A DNA stretch of 64,000 nucleotides, taken from contig NZ_BDDT01000014.1 of assembly GCF_001661495.1 (NCBI RefSeq), positions 41,059 to 105,058 on the forward strand, read 5' to 3'. Numbering within the stretch: the stretch's first letter is position 1; each line of letters begins with the position of its first letter. A model generated the notes under the pieces. That model saw only the letters and a list, made by a program, of their open reading frames with translations, made no database searches and was not told where the DNA came from. Of this stretch, positions 44,253-52,578 are shown one piece after another. The DNA is from Pseudoalteromonas prydzensis (GTDB lineage: Bacteria; Pseudomonadota; Gammaproteobacteria; Enterobacterales; Alteromonadaceae). Both the position numbers and the translations under genes were made by a program.

Positions 44253-46028
44253 ATCGAGTAGCCGGAGGTTTCTAACCTCCAGCCCCCACACCACCCTTCA
44301 TGCGCCTTTTATTAGTAGGAAGTGCAATGGGCGGTTCATCTCCCGTAATGAATATTGATCCAAATATCCCTCAATGACACTAAACCTTGTGAAGCTAAGT
44401 AGTTATTGCCTAGCGCAATGTTAATACCTTTTGTTTTTGAGCTTCTACAAGGGCCTTCGCTTCCAAGCGCCTACTTTTGGTACTGGTGATACCACACGAT
44501 ATGGCGAGTCACTTTAAATTTCTTTAGTGCCTGTTCGTGGATCTGCACTTGACCGTAACGGAATGTGAACCCGAGAAATTTTGAGCCTGATACAGGACCT
44601 ACCCGACTTTTCGATTCGTTCACTTTGAGCTTTAATCGCTTAGTGATGAACGCAGTAATTTCCCGCTGGATTATTAATCCTTCGCTTTTCGTTTTTACTA
44701 AAATGATTATGTCATCAGCGTAACGTGCAAACTTAAGGTGTTTGTAGGTTAGCTTCTTATCTAATTCATCGAGTAAGATGTTGGAAAGCAAAGGGGATAA
44801 TGGCCCACCTTGAGGGACTCCTTTGGTTGACTCAAACCACAGACCTGTTTCGCGCTCTGCGATCCCCGCTCGTAAGTATTTACCGAGTAGGTGCATGAGT
44901 GCTTTGTCTTTGATTTTACGGCTAACACGATTCATCAGCATGTCATGATCTACTTCATCAAAGAACTTAGACAAGTCGATATCAACCGCTGTTTTATAAC
45001 CTTGTTTAACACAAGACTGAACATGGTTCACTGCTTGACTGGCTCTTTTATGAGGGCGATAACCATAACTATGTGGTGAAAATTGAGGCTCAAAGTAAGG
45101 GCTGATCACTTGAGCAATGGCTTGTTGGATCACTCTGTCGATAACAGCAGGGATCCCAAGCATTCGCTCACCGCCATCAGGTTTGGGTATCATCACGCGT
45201 TTGACTGGCAAGGGTTGATAAGTGCCGTTAAGTAATTGTTGTTTAATACCCAGCCAATGTAACTTAGCGAAGTCATTAAATTCCTCAATACTCATATTAT
45301 CAATACCCGCAGCCCCTTTATTGCGCTTAACATGTTGCCATGCTGCGCTAATATTGTGGTTGCTTAGTACCTTTGCCATAAGGTCATGATCTATTTGGTT
45401 ATATTCATTCGAGGTATTATTCACAGTCGAACGCTGTTCATCACTATCACAACACGGTGATCTATGTGAATTCAAGTTCATTTGTAGTGTCTCCTCTGGT
45501 TAAGATGTTCAGGCCTTCACCGTGTCCCCTCCATTACGATGGGCGTTTGGCTACTATGCCGTCTGCTGACTTCTGATAAATCACTCTAGCGATTACTCGA
45601 TAAAGCGCGTCTAAAACTAACGCTTGTTTACTGCTATTTCGCTCGCTGTAGGTCGCAGCAACCAAAGCGCCAAGGGTTGAACAACCAGTCCCTAACTGGT
45701 AATCTCCAAGCGTTAGCGCGGATGCGTGTTTATCAGATCTCCCCGAATAAGATGCATCGACTTTCTCTGCACAACTGCATCATTTACGGTGGCCGTTAGA
45801 TCACATGACTTCGCTATCTTGTGCTAGCTCGTCTCCAGCCTACGCCTCATATGATGTTTTTGTTCATCAGCTCACAGATTTGCTAGCGGCTTCCTTCAGA
45901 CTATCTCTCGCGATTTAGCCCTTGCCATTCGCTAGTAGTTATCGTTTAATAACAGTATGTTATTTAAACGGTGATCTTCCTACAGAGGACTTTCACCTCA
46001 TAAGTCAATGCCCATGTCGGGCGTACAC
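44253..46028 (-). mobile_element. Group II intron (degraded), minus strand
   Basis: On the minus strand the 5' end is GTGTACGCCCGACATGGG (from 46028), followed by ATGAGGTGAAAGTCCTCTG, a standard group II start. A maturase frame lies inside. The 3' end (44253-44340) has domain V/VI-like pairing: ACCGCCC with GGGTGGT, then CTGGAGG-TTAGAAA-CCTCCGG. The intron sits between the stop codon of the TIR gene and a palindromic attC-like sequence. Boundaries are estimates, ±5 bases at the left end. The region 45482-46028 is the ribozyme 5' part and holds no gene. Confidence 0.85.
44336..45481 (-). pseudogene. Group II intron reverse transcriptase/maturase, truncated by a stop and a deletion
   Basis: The reverse transcriptase part is complete: RNKGAAGIDNMSIEEF, IPKPDGGERMLGIPAV, SYGYRPHKRASQAV, PQGGPLSPLLSNILLDELD and the catalytic YADD in FARYADDIIILV. 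The frame stops at a TAG (44471-44473) after ALKKFKVTRHIVWYHQYQK. The same frame continues beyond it with SSKTKGINIALGNN and GLVSLRDIWINIHYGR, the normal end of such maturases, up to a stop at 44336. About 80 residues of the maturase X region are missing in between. It therefore retains RT residues but has probably lost splicing activity. Confidence 0.85.
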
Positions 46029-46031
46029 AAA

Positions 46032-46122
46032 GTTGTCAAATTGACAGTTTTTCCATCGCTCCTTTTTGTGCTTAATAGCACAACGGGCTCCTCCAAAACT
46101 GTAATTTACAACGGCGTTAGTT
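46032..46122 (+). repeat. attC-like imperfect palindrome beside the intron
   Basis: GTTGTCAAATTGACAGTTTT (46032-46051) pairs with AAAACTGTAATTTACAAC (46095-46112), with extra bases in one arm as in integron attC sites. A central TTGTGC-TTAATA-GCACAA hairpin lies between, and the sequence ends in GTTAGTT (46116-46122), which fits the attC core GTTRRRY. The next gene's ATG follows five bases later, as in a cassette. No integrase is in the window. Confidence 0.55.
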
Positions 46123-46126
46123 GCCT

Positions 46127-46519
46127 ATGGAGTATCAGTTGCACTTTGATGAATTAAAATCGATTATCGATACTGAAAATGACCAAGAATTAAGTCTTAC
46201 TTCTAATTCTTGGGAAATTATTAAAAACTCTAACTCCGAAGTGCATAATTGGTTATCTAAAGAACAATTCAATCTCATATTTTCAAGTGTTTCTGAATCT
46301 AAATATGGCGAAACGGTGTTTGTATTTGAGACCCTTGAACGTAAATATAAACACTCAGGTTTAACTAAAAGGTTAAGCGTACAGCTAAATTTAAAATGGT
46401 CTAAATTTGATAAGTTTCAAAGCTCTACTGAAATTATATATTTCTATATGGTTCCAAAAAGTTTAAATTGGGTTTTATACGCAAACAGAGACTTTTGGCA
46501 ATTCGCAAAAGGCAACTAA
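46127..46519 (+). CDS. Hypothetical protein (possible integron cassette gene)
   Basis: This 130-residue soluble protein has no recognised family. It is rich in Ser, Lys and aromatic residues, and its C-terminal half reads like beta-strands (FEKTLERKYKHSG-like, then SSTEIIYFYMVPKSLNWVLYANR). The ATG at 46127 lies directly after a GTTAGTT core-like site, and there is no good ribosome site, as is common in cassettes. Its codon use is AT-rich compared with the flanking core genes. I cannot suggest a function. Confidence 0.6.
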   Translation: MEYQLHFDELKSIIDTENDQELSLTSNSWEIIKNSNSEVHNWLSKEQFNLIFSSVSESKYGETVFVFETLERKYKHSGLTKRLSVQLNLKWSKFDKFQSSTEIIYFYMVPKSLNWVLYANRDFWQFAKGN

Positions 46520-46550
46520 TAAGCTGTTATATGTTAAACATGGATTTGTG

Positions 46551-46823
46551 ATGAATATTGAAAATGGAGATAAAACTCAAGTTAATGTAAGGCAGCGTGA
46601 AGTTCAATTAATCCTGAATATAATTCAACCGGATCCAGATGGTCAGCCGCTAGTTATCTCTGATTCAACTTGTTTTCATAATGTTACTTGGCAAAATATC
46701 ACTGAAATAGAAGAGCGATTAAGGTTTTATTTTAAAGATGATTTAGTTGCTCCATTAACAACACCAATTTGGCAGTTTATAGATAAAGTTAAACTACGAT
46801 ATCCAGGATGGCCAGATAATTAG
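46551..46823 (+). CDS. Hypothetical protein (possible cassette or immunity-like gene)
   Basis: This small acidic protein of 90 residues is unrecognised. It has GGATTTGTG before the ATG, so it is likely translated. Visible parts are VNVRQREVQLILNIIQPDPDG, TEIEERLRFYFKDD and the end WQFIDKVKLRYPGWP. A CTAATAAGCTGTTATAT stretch precedes it (46517-46533), which could be a shrunken cassette junction. The next thing downstream is an intron 3' remnant. Confidence 0.55.
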   Translation: MNIENGDKTQVNVRQREVQLILNIIQPDPDGQPLVISDSTCFHNVTWQNITEIEERLRFYFKDDLVAPLTTPIWQFIDKVKLRYPGWPDN

Positions 46824-46842
46824 TTTGGTGTAAGTTTACATA

Positions 46843-46945
46843 TAATCGGGTGGCCTGAGGCCTCTAGCCTCCAGCCTCCAGCCCCCCATCATGCGCTTTT
46901 TATTAACTGAAAATGCAATGGGAGGTTCATCTTCCGTAAGAGGGA
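46843..46945 (-). mobile_element. Remnant of a second group II intron (3' end)
   Basis: The segment is alignable by eye with the 3' end of the intron at 44253-44345. Shared parts are GAGG-type arms CTGGAGG/CCTC, CATGATGGGG-like and GCATGA, AATAAAAAGCGC, TTGCA and GAAGATGAACC. It keeps only the last ~100 bases. The frame on the same strand through 47021 (LTEDEPPIAFSVNKKRMMGGW) is an accidental reading of this RNA, not a gene. Confidence 0.7.
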
Positions 46946-46999
46946 TATGTGGTCGCCTCTTGCGTTTTGCCACTTTCTTTTTGAATGGCCGCATCAATG

Positions 47000-47076
47000 C
47001 ACTAGGCGGTCTAATTTCCATCTCAATTATTGATGTTTTCTCATAAGCGCAGCGTCTCTTAATCTCTTTGTGAATT
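47000..47076 (+). repeat. Direct repeat R, copy 1
   Basis: CACTAGGCGGTCTAATTTCC onward, ~75 bases, recurs at 53984-54068 with two substitutions and an 8-bp insertion. The two copies bound the 47.1-53.95 kb gene block. Confidence 0.9.
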
Positions 47077-47157
47077 ATTTCTACATCTTAATCGAGTTGC
47101 TTTTAGTGCGACTGAAAGATAGCATTAAGCTCCATCCTAAATAATCATGGACGAATT

Positions 47158-47949
47158 TTGAAAGCTTGGCTTCTCCTCTTTTTGTGTATTTTTTCTATTG
47201 CTAGTCATGCTGTTATCAAAAGGCATGATGTTCCCGCTGAAAACTACTTATTAAATGATGCACCGAAATATCTCATTGACTTGCCTCACGAGGGGCACGG
47301 AGTATTAATTCATGAACAATGGGTTGTCACTGTGGCACACACTATTTTTTATGACTATAGAGGTAAAGAGTTAAAAATTGGTTTAAACCACTATCAAATA
47401 GAAAACGTGTTTATTCACCCTGAATTTAAAAAACCGAGTAAAAGTCTATTAAGTGGTGATTTAGCACCTTTAATGAGCTTTTTAAAAGCTAGAAGCGACA
47501 TCGCATTAATCAAGTTATCGAGCCCAGTAAGCAGTGTTCAGCCTGTTAGTCTATATAAAAATACAAATGAGGCAGGCAAAGTAATCACTGTATTTGGTAA
47601 AGGCGCTACTGGTGATGGACTCAAAGGCGAAGTGCTTGAAACTAAATCATCAAAACAATTAAATCAATTTCAGAATATTGTAGATGGCGCGCAAGCAAAT
47701 TGGCTGACATTCAAGTTTGACAAACCACCCAAAGTATTGGCTTTAGAAGGAATGCATGGCTCAGGGGATAGTGGTGGGCCTTCTATAATCTATCGAGAGA
47801 ACAAACCTTTTTTAGTGGGGCTTTCTAGCTGGCAATTTGCATATGGTGACATTTCCGATTTTAAAGCTGGATTGTATGACACTACCGCTTACCAAGTAAG
47901 GATTTCAAGTTATGTAAATTGGATAATGGAAATAATGCATCATGAATAG
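47158..47949 (+). CDS. Secreted trypsin-like serine protease
   Basis: This 263-residue S1-family protein has a signal peptide (LLLFLCIFSIASHA, cleavage after ~18). The catalytic triad is seen as His in VTVAHT (~59), Asp in RSDIALIKL (~115) and Ser in GSGDSGGPS (~205). The start is TTG at 47158 with GGA upstream. No terminal extension is present, so it is probably free in the periplasm or outside. It lies just inside direct repeat R and 62 bases upstream of a lipoprotein hydrolase gene. Confidence 0.85.
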   Translation: MKAWLLLFLCIFSIASHAVIKRHDVPAENYLLNDAPKYLIDLPHEGHGVLIHEQWVVTVAHTIFYDYRGKELKIGLNHYQIENVFIHPEFKKPSKSLLSGDLAPLMSFLKARSDIALIKLSSPVSSVQPVSLYKNTNEAGKVITVFGKGATGDGLKGEVLETKSSKQLNQFQNIVDGAQANWLTFKFDKPPKVLALEGMHGSGDSGGPSIIYRENKPFLVGLSSWQFAYGDISDFKAGLYDTTAYQVRISSYVNWIMEIMHHE

Positions 47950-48011
47950 CATTCCCCATTCTTTGCTTTTAGCTCGATGCTATTTCGATCTTTATACTCA
48001 AATTTAAAATA

Positions 48012-48986
48012 ATGAAAAATTTAACACACCTATTCATGCTAGTGCTTTGTATTTTCTTTTTGTCAGGATGCACTTCAATGGGGAGTTACGTCATGTCTAA
48101 CCCTGACGTGTATCTTTCTGAGACTGAATTTATAAAAGTAAAGCCAAGTGAAATTGGTTTTAAAAAACATACTTTTTGCTCCGCTAATTCTTCGCAGTGC
48201 ATTACATACTTGGCTGCTTCAGCTTATCAAGCTGCTGATTTTCCAACTGGAAGTGCACCCTATTACAACCTTCATGCAACAGGTAATGGTGTTGAAAATA
48301 CTATTTCACATAGAATGCTACCTGCTACATTTAATCGGTTTAAAGGCACCGCATTGCTACTACATGGTTACGGTGGTAGCAAAGAGGTAATGATGGCTAC
48401 GGCTATCTATTTTAGAGCTCTTGGCATGGACGTTGTGATCCCAGACCTGTTTGGTCATGGGGAATCAACAGAAGCTTTTGCCTTCGCTGCAAAAGAACAT
48501 ACTATTTTAAACGAACTACTTACACAGTTATCTTTAAAACAAACAGATAAACGTACTATTGCAGTAGGTCATTCTATGGGGGCGCTTACAGCTACAAACC
48601 TGTTATCTTCAAAATACATTAACGCAGCTATTTTACTGGCACCCATGATGAGCTTTGAGCTGGCCGCCAGAGAATACTTACCTTACAAATCTCCTCTACT
48701 GAACAAACTGTTTCAAAATCAGCTAGGTGATATTGTTAATCAAACGATGATTAACGCAAAAGTAACGATTCAGGAAACTGACTTGCTTTATAAGCTCAAA
48801 GGGACTGAGAAGCCTGTACTGCTAATAAACTCAAATATAGACACTCTTTCGCCTCCAGCTTATTTTTCGTCAATTCAAAACGAACAGGTAGAGAAAGTTG
48901 TATTTAAAAATCGCTCACATTCAAGTTTAATGGTGTTTGGTAGTAATGATATAAGTGAAGTTGAACACTGGTTGCTGAAGTTATAA
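48012..48986 (+). CDS. Alpha/beta-hydrolase lipoprotein
   Basis: This 324-residue protein has lipobox FLSGC (Cys ~20), then an alpha/beta-hydrolase fold with oxyanion-hole LLLHGYGGSKE (~118) and nucleophile elbow VGHSMGA (Ser ~184). A late Asp is in SNIDTLSP and His in FKNRSHSSL. It resembles monoacylglycerol-lipase or lysophospholipase types, but the substrate is not told by the sequence. The neighbouring protease gene is in the same orientation. Confidence 0.8.
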   Translation: MKNLTHLFMLVLCIFFLSGCTSMGSYVMSNPDVYLSETEFIKVKPSEIGFKKHTFCSANSSQCITYLAASAYQAADFPTGSAPYYNLHATGNGVENTISHRMLPATFNRFKGTALLLHGYGGSKEVMMATAIYFRALGMDVVIPDLFGHGESTEAFAFAAKEHTILNELLTQLSLKQTDKRTIAVGHSMGALTATNLLSSKYINAAILLAPMMSFELAAREYLPYKSPLLNKLFQNQLGDIVNQTMINAKVTIQETDLLYKLKGTEKPVLLINSNIDTLSPPAYFSSIQNEQVEKVVFKNRSHSSLMVFGSNDISEVEHWLLKL

Positions 48987-48991
48987 AAGCA

Positions 48992-49145
48992 ATTTCGTTG
49001 GGGTTTCGTTGCACATTTCCCAACCTTCGTGTCTTACACAAAAGAACCCGAGGTAAACTCGAGGCTACAACACCACACTCCCCTAGTGCCTAGTTACCTA
49101 GCTCCTAGCACCTGGTTATCTAGCACCTTTAACCTTGGGAATAAA
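48992..49145 (+). repeat. Composite intergenic repeat: GTTGGG palindrome, GAGGTAAACTC palindrome, degenerate CCTAG heptamers
   Basis: In order: CGTTGGGGTTTCGTTGCACA-TTTCCCAACC (48996), then CCGAGGTAAACTCGAGGCTACA (49048), then CACACTCCCCTAGTGCC and 7-base units CCTAGTG-CCTAGTT-ACCTAGC-TCCTAGC (~49084 on). The same order recurs at 54163. The remainder of 49146-49363 shows no gene. Confidence 0.8.
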
Positions 49146-49363
49146 ATGGGGTCACCCATTAGAAAGTTCCAGTCAAGCAGGTAGCTGTGTTTACGATTTA
49201 AAGTGAGTTAATCTCTTCTTTTTTTAGCGCTTACTTGGATGTAACAGTGCGACTAAAGCAAATAACCATTTAGCATTGAAAAGAGACCATTCAGCAATAT
49301 TCAGGGTGCTTTTCGACGCTAAATGCGTACCATGAACATATTCATTAACTACTTGTCTTGATT

Positions 49364-50380
49364 ATGGTCAATCTCACATTGCAGCGAAACGAATATTTCG
49401 CAATTTTAGCTATCGTTGCCGCAATAAGCTTTGCTATCAGCCTTACTGATTGGACGCAGCGGGGCATGCTGTTGTCGGCGAATATCGCGCTTTCTTCTAT
49501 TTTGGCTGTTGTGCTGATCTACTGGCTACCTATGATGATAAGTTACGTACTCATTATCCGTTTCAAGATAGGCAATTGGCCGCTGCAATATATCGGTTTT
49601 TACGGGTTGATGGTAATGGGCTGCTTATATTGGGGTGTACTCAGAAGTGGAATGTTAAATACCCATGCATTTTCACTGTTTGAGGCGCTAACAATCGCAC
49701 TGCCTTGGTCTAGCGGTATTTTTGTGGTGGTTAAGTTCTACCTTTCCCAAAAGTTGCTAAAACAAGAAAAACAGCTTCGCCAACTTGCTGAAATTAAGTT
49801 ATTACACAGCCAGTTAAACCCGCACTTTATGTTCAACAGCCTCAACACAATCGCAGCCTTTGTACCAAAACAACCAGAAGTAGCACAGTCTTTGGTTCAT
49901 AACCTCGCTGCGGTATTAAGGTATTCATTAACGCATTCAGTAACAAACGGAAAAATACCGAGCAAAGTATCCGTTGCAGATGAGCTTGTCGCACTAAATC
50001 AATGGTGTGAGATAGAGCAGAGCCGATTTGGGGATGCGCTTCTCATCGACTTTGATATCGACGACGCGTTGTTGAGCGAAGTAATTCCGCCAATGATTTT
50101 ACAGCCGATTTTAGAAAATGCAGTAAAACATGGCAACAGCAGGCCGCTTCACATTGATGTATTAATCAAAAAGTTAGCGAACCAGTTAGTGTTCAAAATC
50201 AGTGACAATGGGATGGGCTTTAAGGAGCAGGACATATTGGGTTCGTTAGGCGCGGGACTCGGTCTTTCGATCACCCGCTCAAGGTTAAAGTTGGAAGAAA
50301 ATGCCGACCTTAGGCTTTGTAACGACATGCACACTGGCGGTGCAGTTGTCAGCTTTTCACTCACACGAGGAACAAAGTAA
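49364..50380 (+). CDS. LytS/YpdA-type sensor histidine kinase
   Basis: This 338-residue membrane kinase has four TM helices in the first ~120 residues, then a HisKA_3-like/His_kinase domain with LLHSQLNPHFMFNSLNTIAA (His ~153) and an ATP-binding end ILENAVKHGN (N box) and GAGLGLSITRSRL. No periplasmic sensor domain is present. ATG 49364 is chosen over the TTG two codons upstream; no clear ribosome site is visible for either. Its stop overlaps the start of the regulator. Confidence 0.9.
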   Translation: MVNLTLQRNEYFAILAIVAAISFAISLTDWTQRGMLLSANIALSSILAVVLIYWLPMMISYVLIIRFKIGNWPLQYIGFYGLMVMGCLYWGVLRSGMLNTHAFSLFEALTIALPWSSGIFVVVKFYLSQKLLKQEKQLRQLAEIKLLHSQLNPHFMFNSLNTIAAFVPKQPEVAQSLVHNLAAVLRYSLTHSVTNGKIPSKVSVADELVALNQWCEIEQSRFGDALLIDFDIDDALLSEVIPPMILQPILENAVKHGNSRPLHIDVLIKKLANQLVFKISDNGMGFKEQDILGSLGAGLGLSITRSRLKLEENADLRLCNDMHTGGAVVSFSLTRGTK

Positions 50381-51090
50381 TGTTGAACATTGCGATTGTG
50401 GAAGATGAACAACCTGCCATTGATAAGTTAACTGAACAACTTGGCCAGATCACTAAGCACAATCTAGTACTAACTTGTAACACGGCATTAGCATTTCTTG
50501 ATGCACATCAAGAATTTGTGATAGATATTGTGTTTGTAGATATTAACTTGCCCGAATGCAATGGTGTCACTTTGGTCGAAGAACTACAAGGGGTGGGGTT
50601 TTCAGGTGCGATAATTTTTACCACGGCTTACAGTGAGTTTGCGGTTGAAGCCTTTACGCTCGGTGCGGTTGATTATCTGCTCAAACCGTATAGTACTGAA
50701 CGCCTAGCGCTCGCTTTATCGAGAGTCAATCGTGTTATAACGACAGGGTCAGTCGCTACTTTAACGAGTAAGATAGCGGGGAAAACATCGCTAATTGATG
50801 TCAGTAATATCGAACTTATAAAGCTGGAATACGGTCAAGCCATCGCGTTTAGCAATGGACAGCAATATCCCATTGATGGCTCCCTTGAGGAGATCCAACA
50901 CCAATTACCAACACATTTCTTAAGAGTTCACCGTCATGCCATTGTAAACCAAAGTGCGATAACTGCGTTTGAACGCTGGGTTACAGGGGGTTACCTTGTA
51001 AAATTGCGTGATAGCAATTTGCAAGTTGTGACCAGCCGGGGCGGTGCAAAACTACTCAAACAACAACTGAGCAACACAGGGCTCAGCTAA
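50380..51090 (+). CDS. LytTR-family response regulator
   Basis: This 236-residue regulator has a receiver (MLNIAIVEDEQPAIDKL; phospho-Asp in FVDINLPECNG ~55) and a LytTR DNA-binding domain (LIKLEYGQAIAFSNG to FLRVHRHAIVNQSAI). It overlaps the kinase gene by one base, so the pair is coupled. The likely target is unknown. The hydrolase gene 19 bases downstream may be in the operon. Confidence 0.93.
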   Translation: MLNIAIVEDEQPAIDKLTEQLGQITKHNLVLTCNTALAFLDAHQEFVIDIVFVDINLPECNGVTLVEELQGVGFSGAIIFTTAYSEFAVEAFTLGAVDYLLKPYSTERLALALSRVNRVITTGSVATLTSKIAGKTSLIDVSNIELIKLEYGQAIAFSNGQQYPIDGSLEEIQHQLPTHFLRVHRHAIVNQSAITAFERWVTGGYLVKLRDSNLQVVTSRGGAKLLKQQLSNTGLS

Positions 51091-51109
51091 CTCAAAAAAA
51101 GGTAATAAA

Positions 51110-51964
51110 ATGATTAAAATTATGATGCCATTTTCTTTGGTAGGGATTCTTGCGGCCTGTTCAAATACGACTATTCCTGATGTTAAGCGCCAGTTTATCG
51201 ACGATGGTCAGACTCACCCACTGGTTGTGGTGTTAGGTGGCAGCGAAGGGGGAAATACACTCGCTAATCCTCAGTGGAAACCATTTTTAGATGGGTTTAA
51301 TGATATTGGTATCTCAGTAGCGGCACTTGGTTATTATGGCACTGAAAATACACCGAACAGTGCAGCTGAATTATCTTTGGATGACATAGCCAAACGGATA
51401 AAAGCATTGAGTGCAGATCCAAAGATAAACCAAAACTGCGTGGCGGTATATGGCTTTTCTAAAGGAGCAGAGCTTGCATTGTTACTCGGTGCGCACTTTG
51501 ATGAGATAAACCATGTTGTGTCCATCATGCCTAGTCACGTAAGCTGGAATGCTGTTAAGACCTTGTCTTCTCGCTCGAGTTGGACGCTCAGCGGCAATGC
51601 TCTGGACTACATTGATGCACCACTGCTGTCATGGAAAATGCAAAAGGGGAATGTAACGGGTGAGTTTACACCTGCCTTTGAGGCTGCATTGGCTGAGGCA
51701 ACTCCTGAAGCAATTGCAGCCGCTCGTATCCCGGTTGAAAAAACCAATGGGCCAGTGCTACTGGTCTCTGCCAAACACGATGAAATTTGGCCATCGTACA
51801 GAATGGCTGGATATATAGAAGCTGGTTTACATGAAGCTAGTTTCTCTCATCCATTTAAACATATCGCACTTAATTCGGGTCACTACAGTTTTAACAAAAA
51901 AGTGAAAACTGAGGTAAATCAATTTTTAAGCGAAACCTTGGTAGCACGTTGCGCGAATAAGTAG
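51110..51964 (+). CDS. BAAT/acyl-CoA thioesterase-like hydrolase lipoprotein
   Basis: This 284-residue alpha/beta-hydrolase has a signal peptide ending GILAAC (lipobox Cys ~17). The nucleophile elbow is VYGFSKGAELAL (Ser ~116), a late Asp is in VSAKHDEIWPS (~222), and His is in LNSGHYSF (~263). The overall form is the BAAT C-terminal type, which includes thioesterases and peptidase-like enzymes. AAAAAAGG lies before the ATG. A terminator follows ~50 bases after the stop. Confidence 0.82.
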   Translation: MIKIMMPFSLVGILAACSNTTIPDVKRQFIDDGQTHPLVVVLGGSEGGNTLANPQWKPFLDGFNDIGISVAALGYYGTENTPNSAAELSLDDIAKRIKALSADPKINQNCVAVYGFSKGAELALLLGAHFDEINHVVSIMPSHVSWNAVKTLSSRSSWTLSGNALDYIDAPLLSWKMQKGNVTGEFTPAFEAALAEATPEAIAAARIPVEKTNGPVLLVSAKHDEIWPSYRMAGYIEAGLHEASFSHPFKHIALNSGHYSFNKKVKTEVNQFLSETLVARCANK

Positions 51965-52013
51965 TAATGAATTAACCCAGTTTTTATATTCTTTGTCGTT
52001 GCAAAGTTTATCG

Positions 52014-52046
52014 AGCTGCAGGTAGCGTTGTGCCTGCAGCTTTTAA
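52014..52046 (+). terminator. Terminator after the LytS-LytTR-hydrolase unit
   Basis: AGCTGCAGG / CCTGCAGCT with a 10-base loop is followed by TTTT. Confidence 0.8.
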
Positions 52047-52578
52047 TCACTTTTTGTATTTTGCCGGTGTGATCTGAAACTCTAATAAGATGAGATTGAT
52101 CAGCATAGTCGCAATCTAGTAATAATGATCGAAGTCTTTCTTTTTGTGCTTATTGACTTGTATTCCGTTGAGTGGTTAGAAACTGAGCTTCCCCTGATAA
52201 AGTAGACATTGAGTGGCTAGTTGATTTAACTCGTACCATCTAAGTAATATAATAAAAGAAGCTTTTATATAAAAACAACCTCCCCTTCTAATAATACTTA
52301 TATTTAGCAATAACTTACCCTTTACTATTAATAGAAAATACTAAAATAAGAATGTTACCAAGTTAAGATAAAAAATGCTCTCTGATAAAGCTGTTACATT
52401 CACTTGTCCATTATGAGCAAGTATACTTTCATCAAAATTAAAATAAGCCATTGAATAATAGAAATTTTATTTATTAAATTGCAAACAACTGTGATATATG
52501 CAATATTACAGACTACAAGCGTAATCTAACCGTACTTTTTATTTACAGGCATGCTAGATGATTAAGGGAACATAGTTT
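52047..52578. other. AT-rich spacer without a gene
   Basis: This ~530-base stretch has no open frame of note. It is strongly AT-rich, especially 52260-52520, and may hold the promoter of the next gene. Its base composition matches the hydrolase gene downstream and differs from the flanking chromosome. Confidence 0.6.

Noticed and set aside
46836..47021. 61-residue minus-strand frame ending MMGGWRLEARGLRPPDYM.
   Set aside because: It runs through the 3' ribozyme remnant of a group II intron, where such frames are common artefacts.
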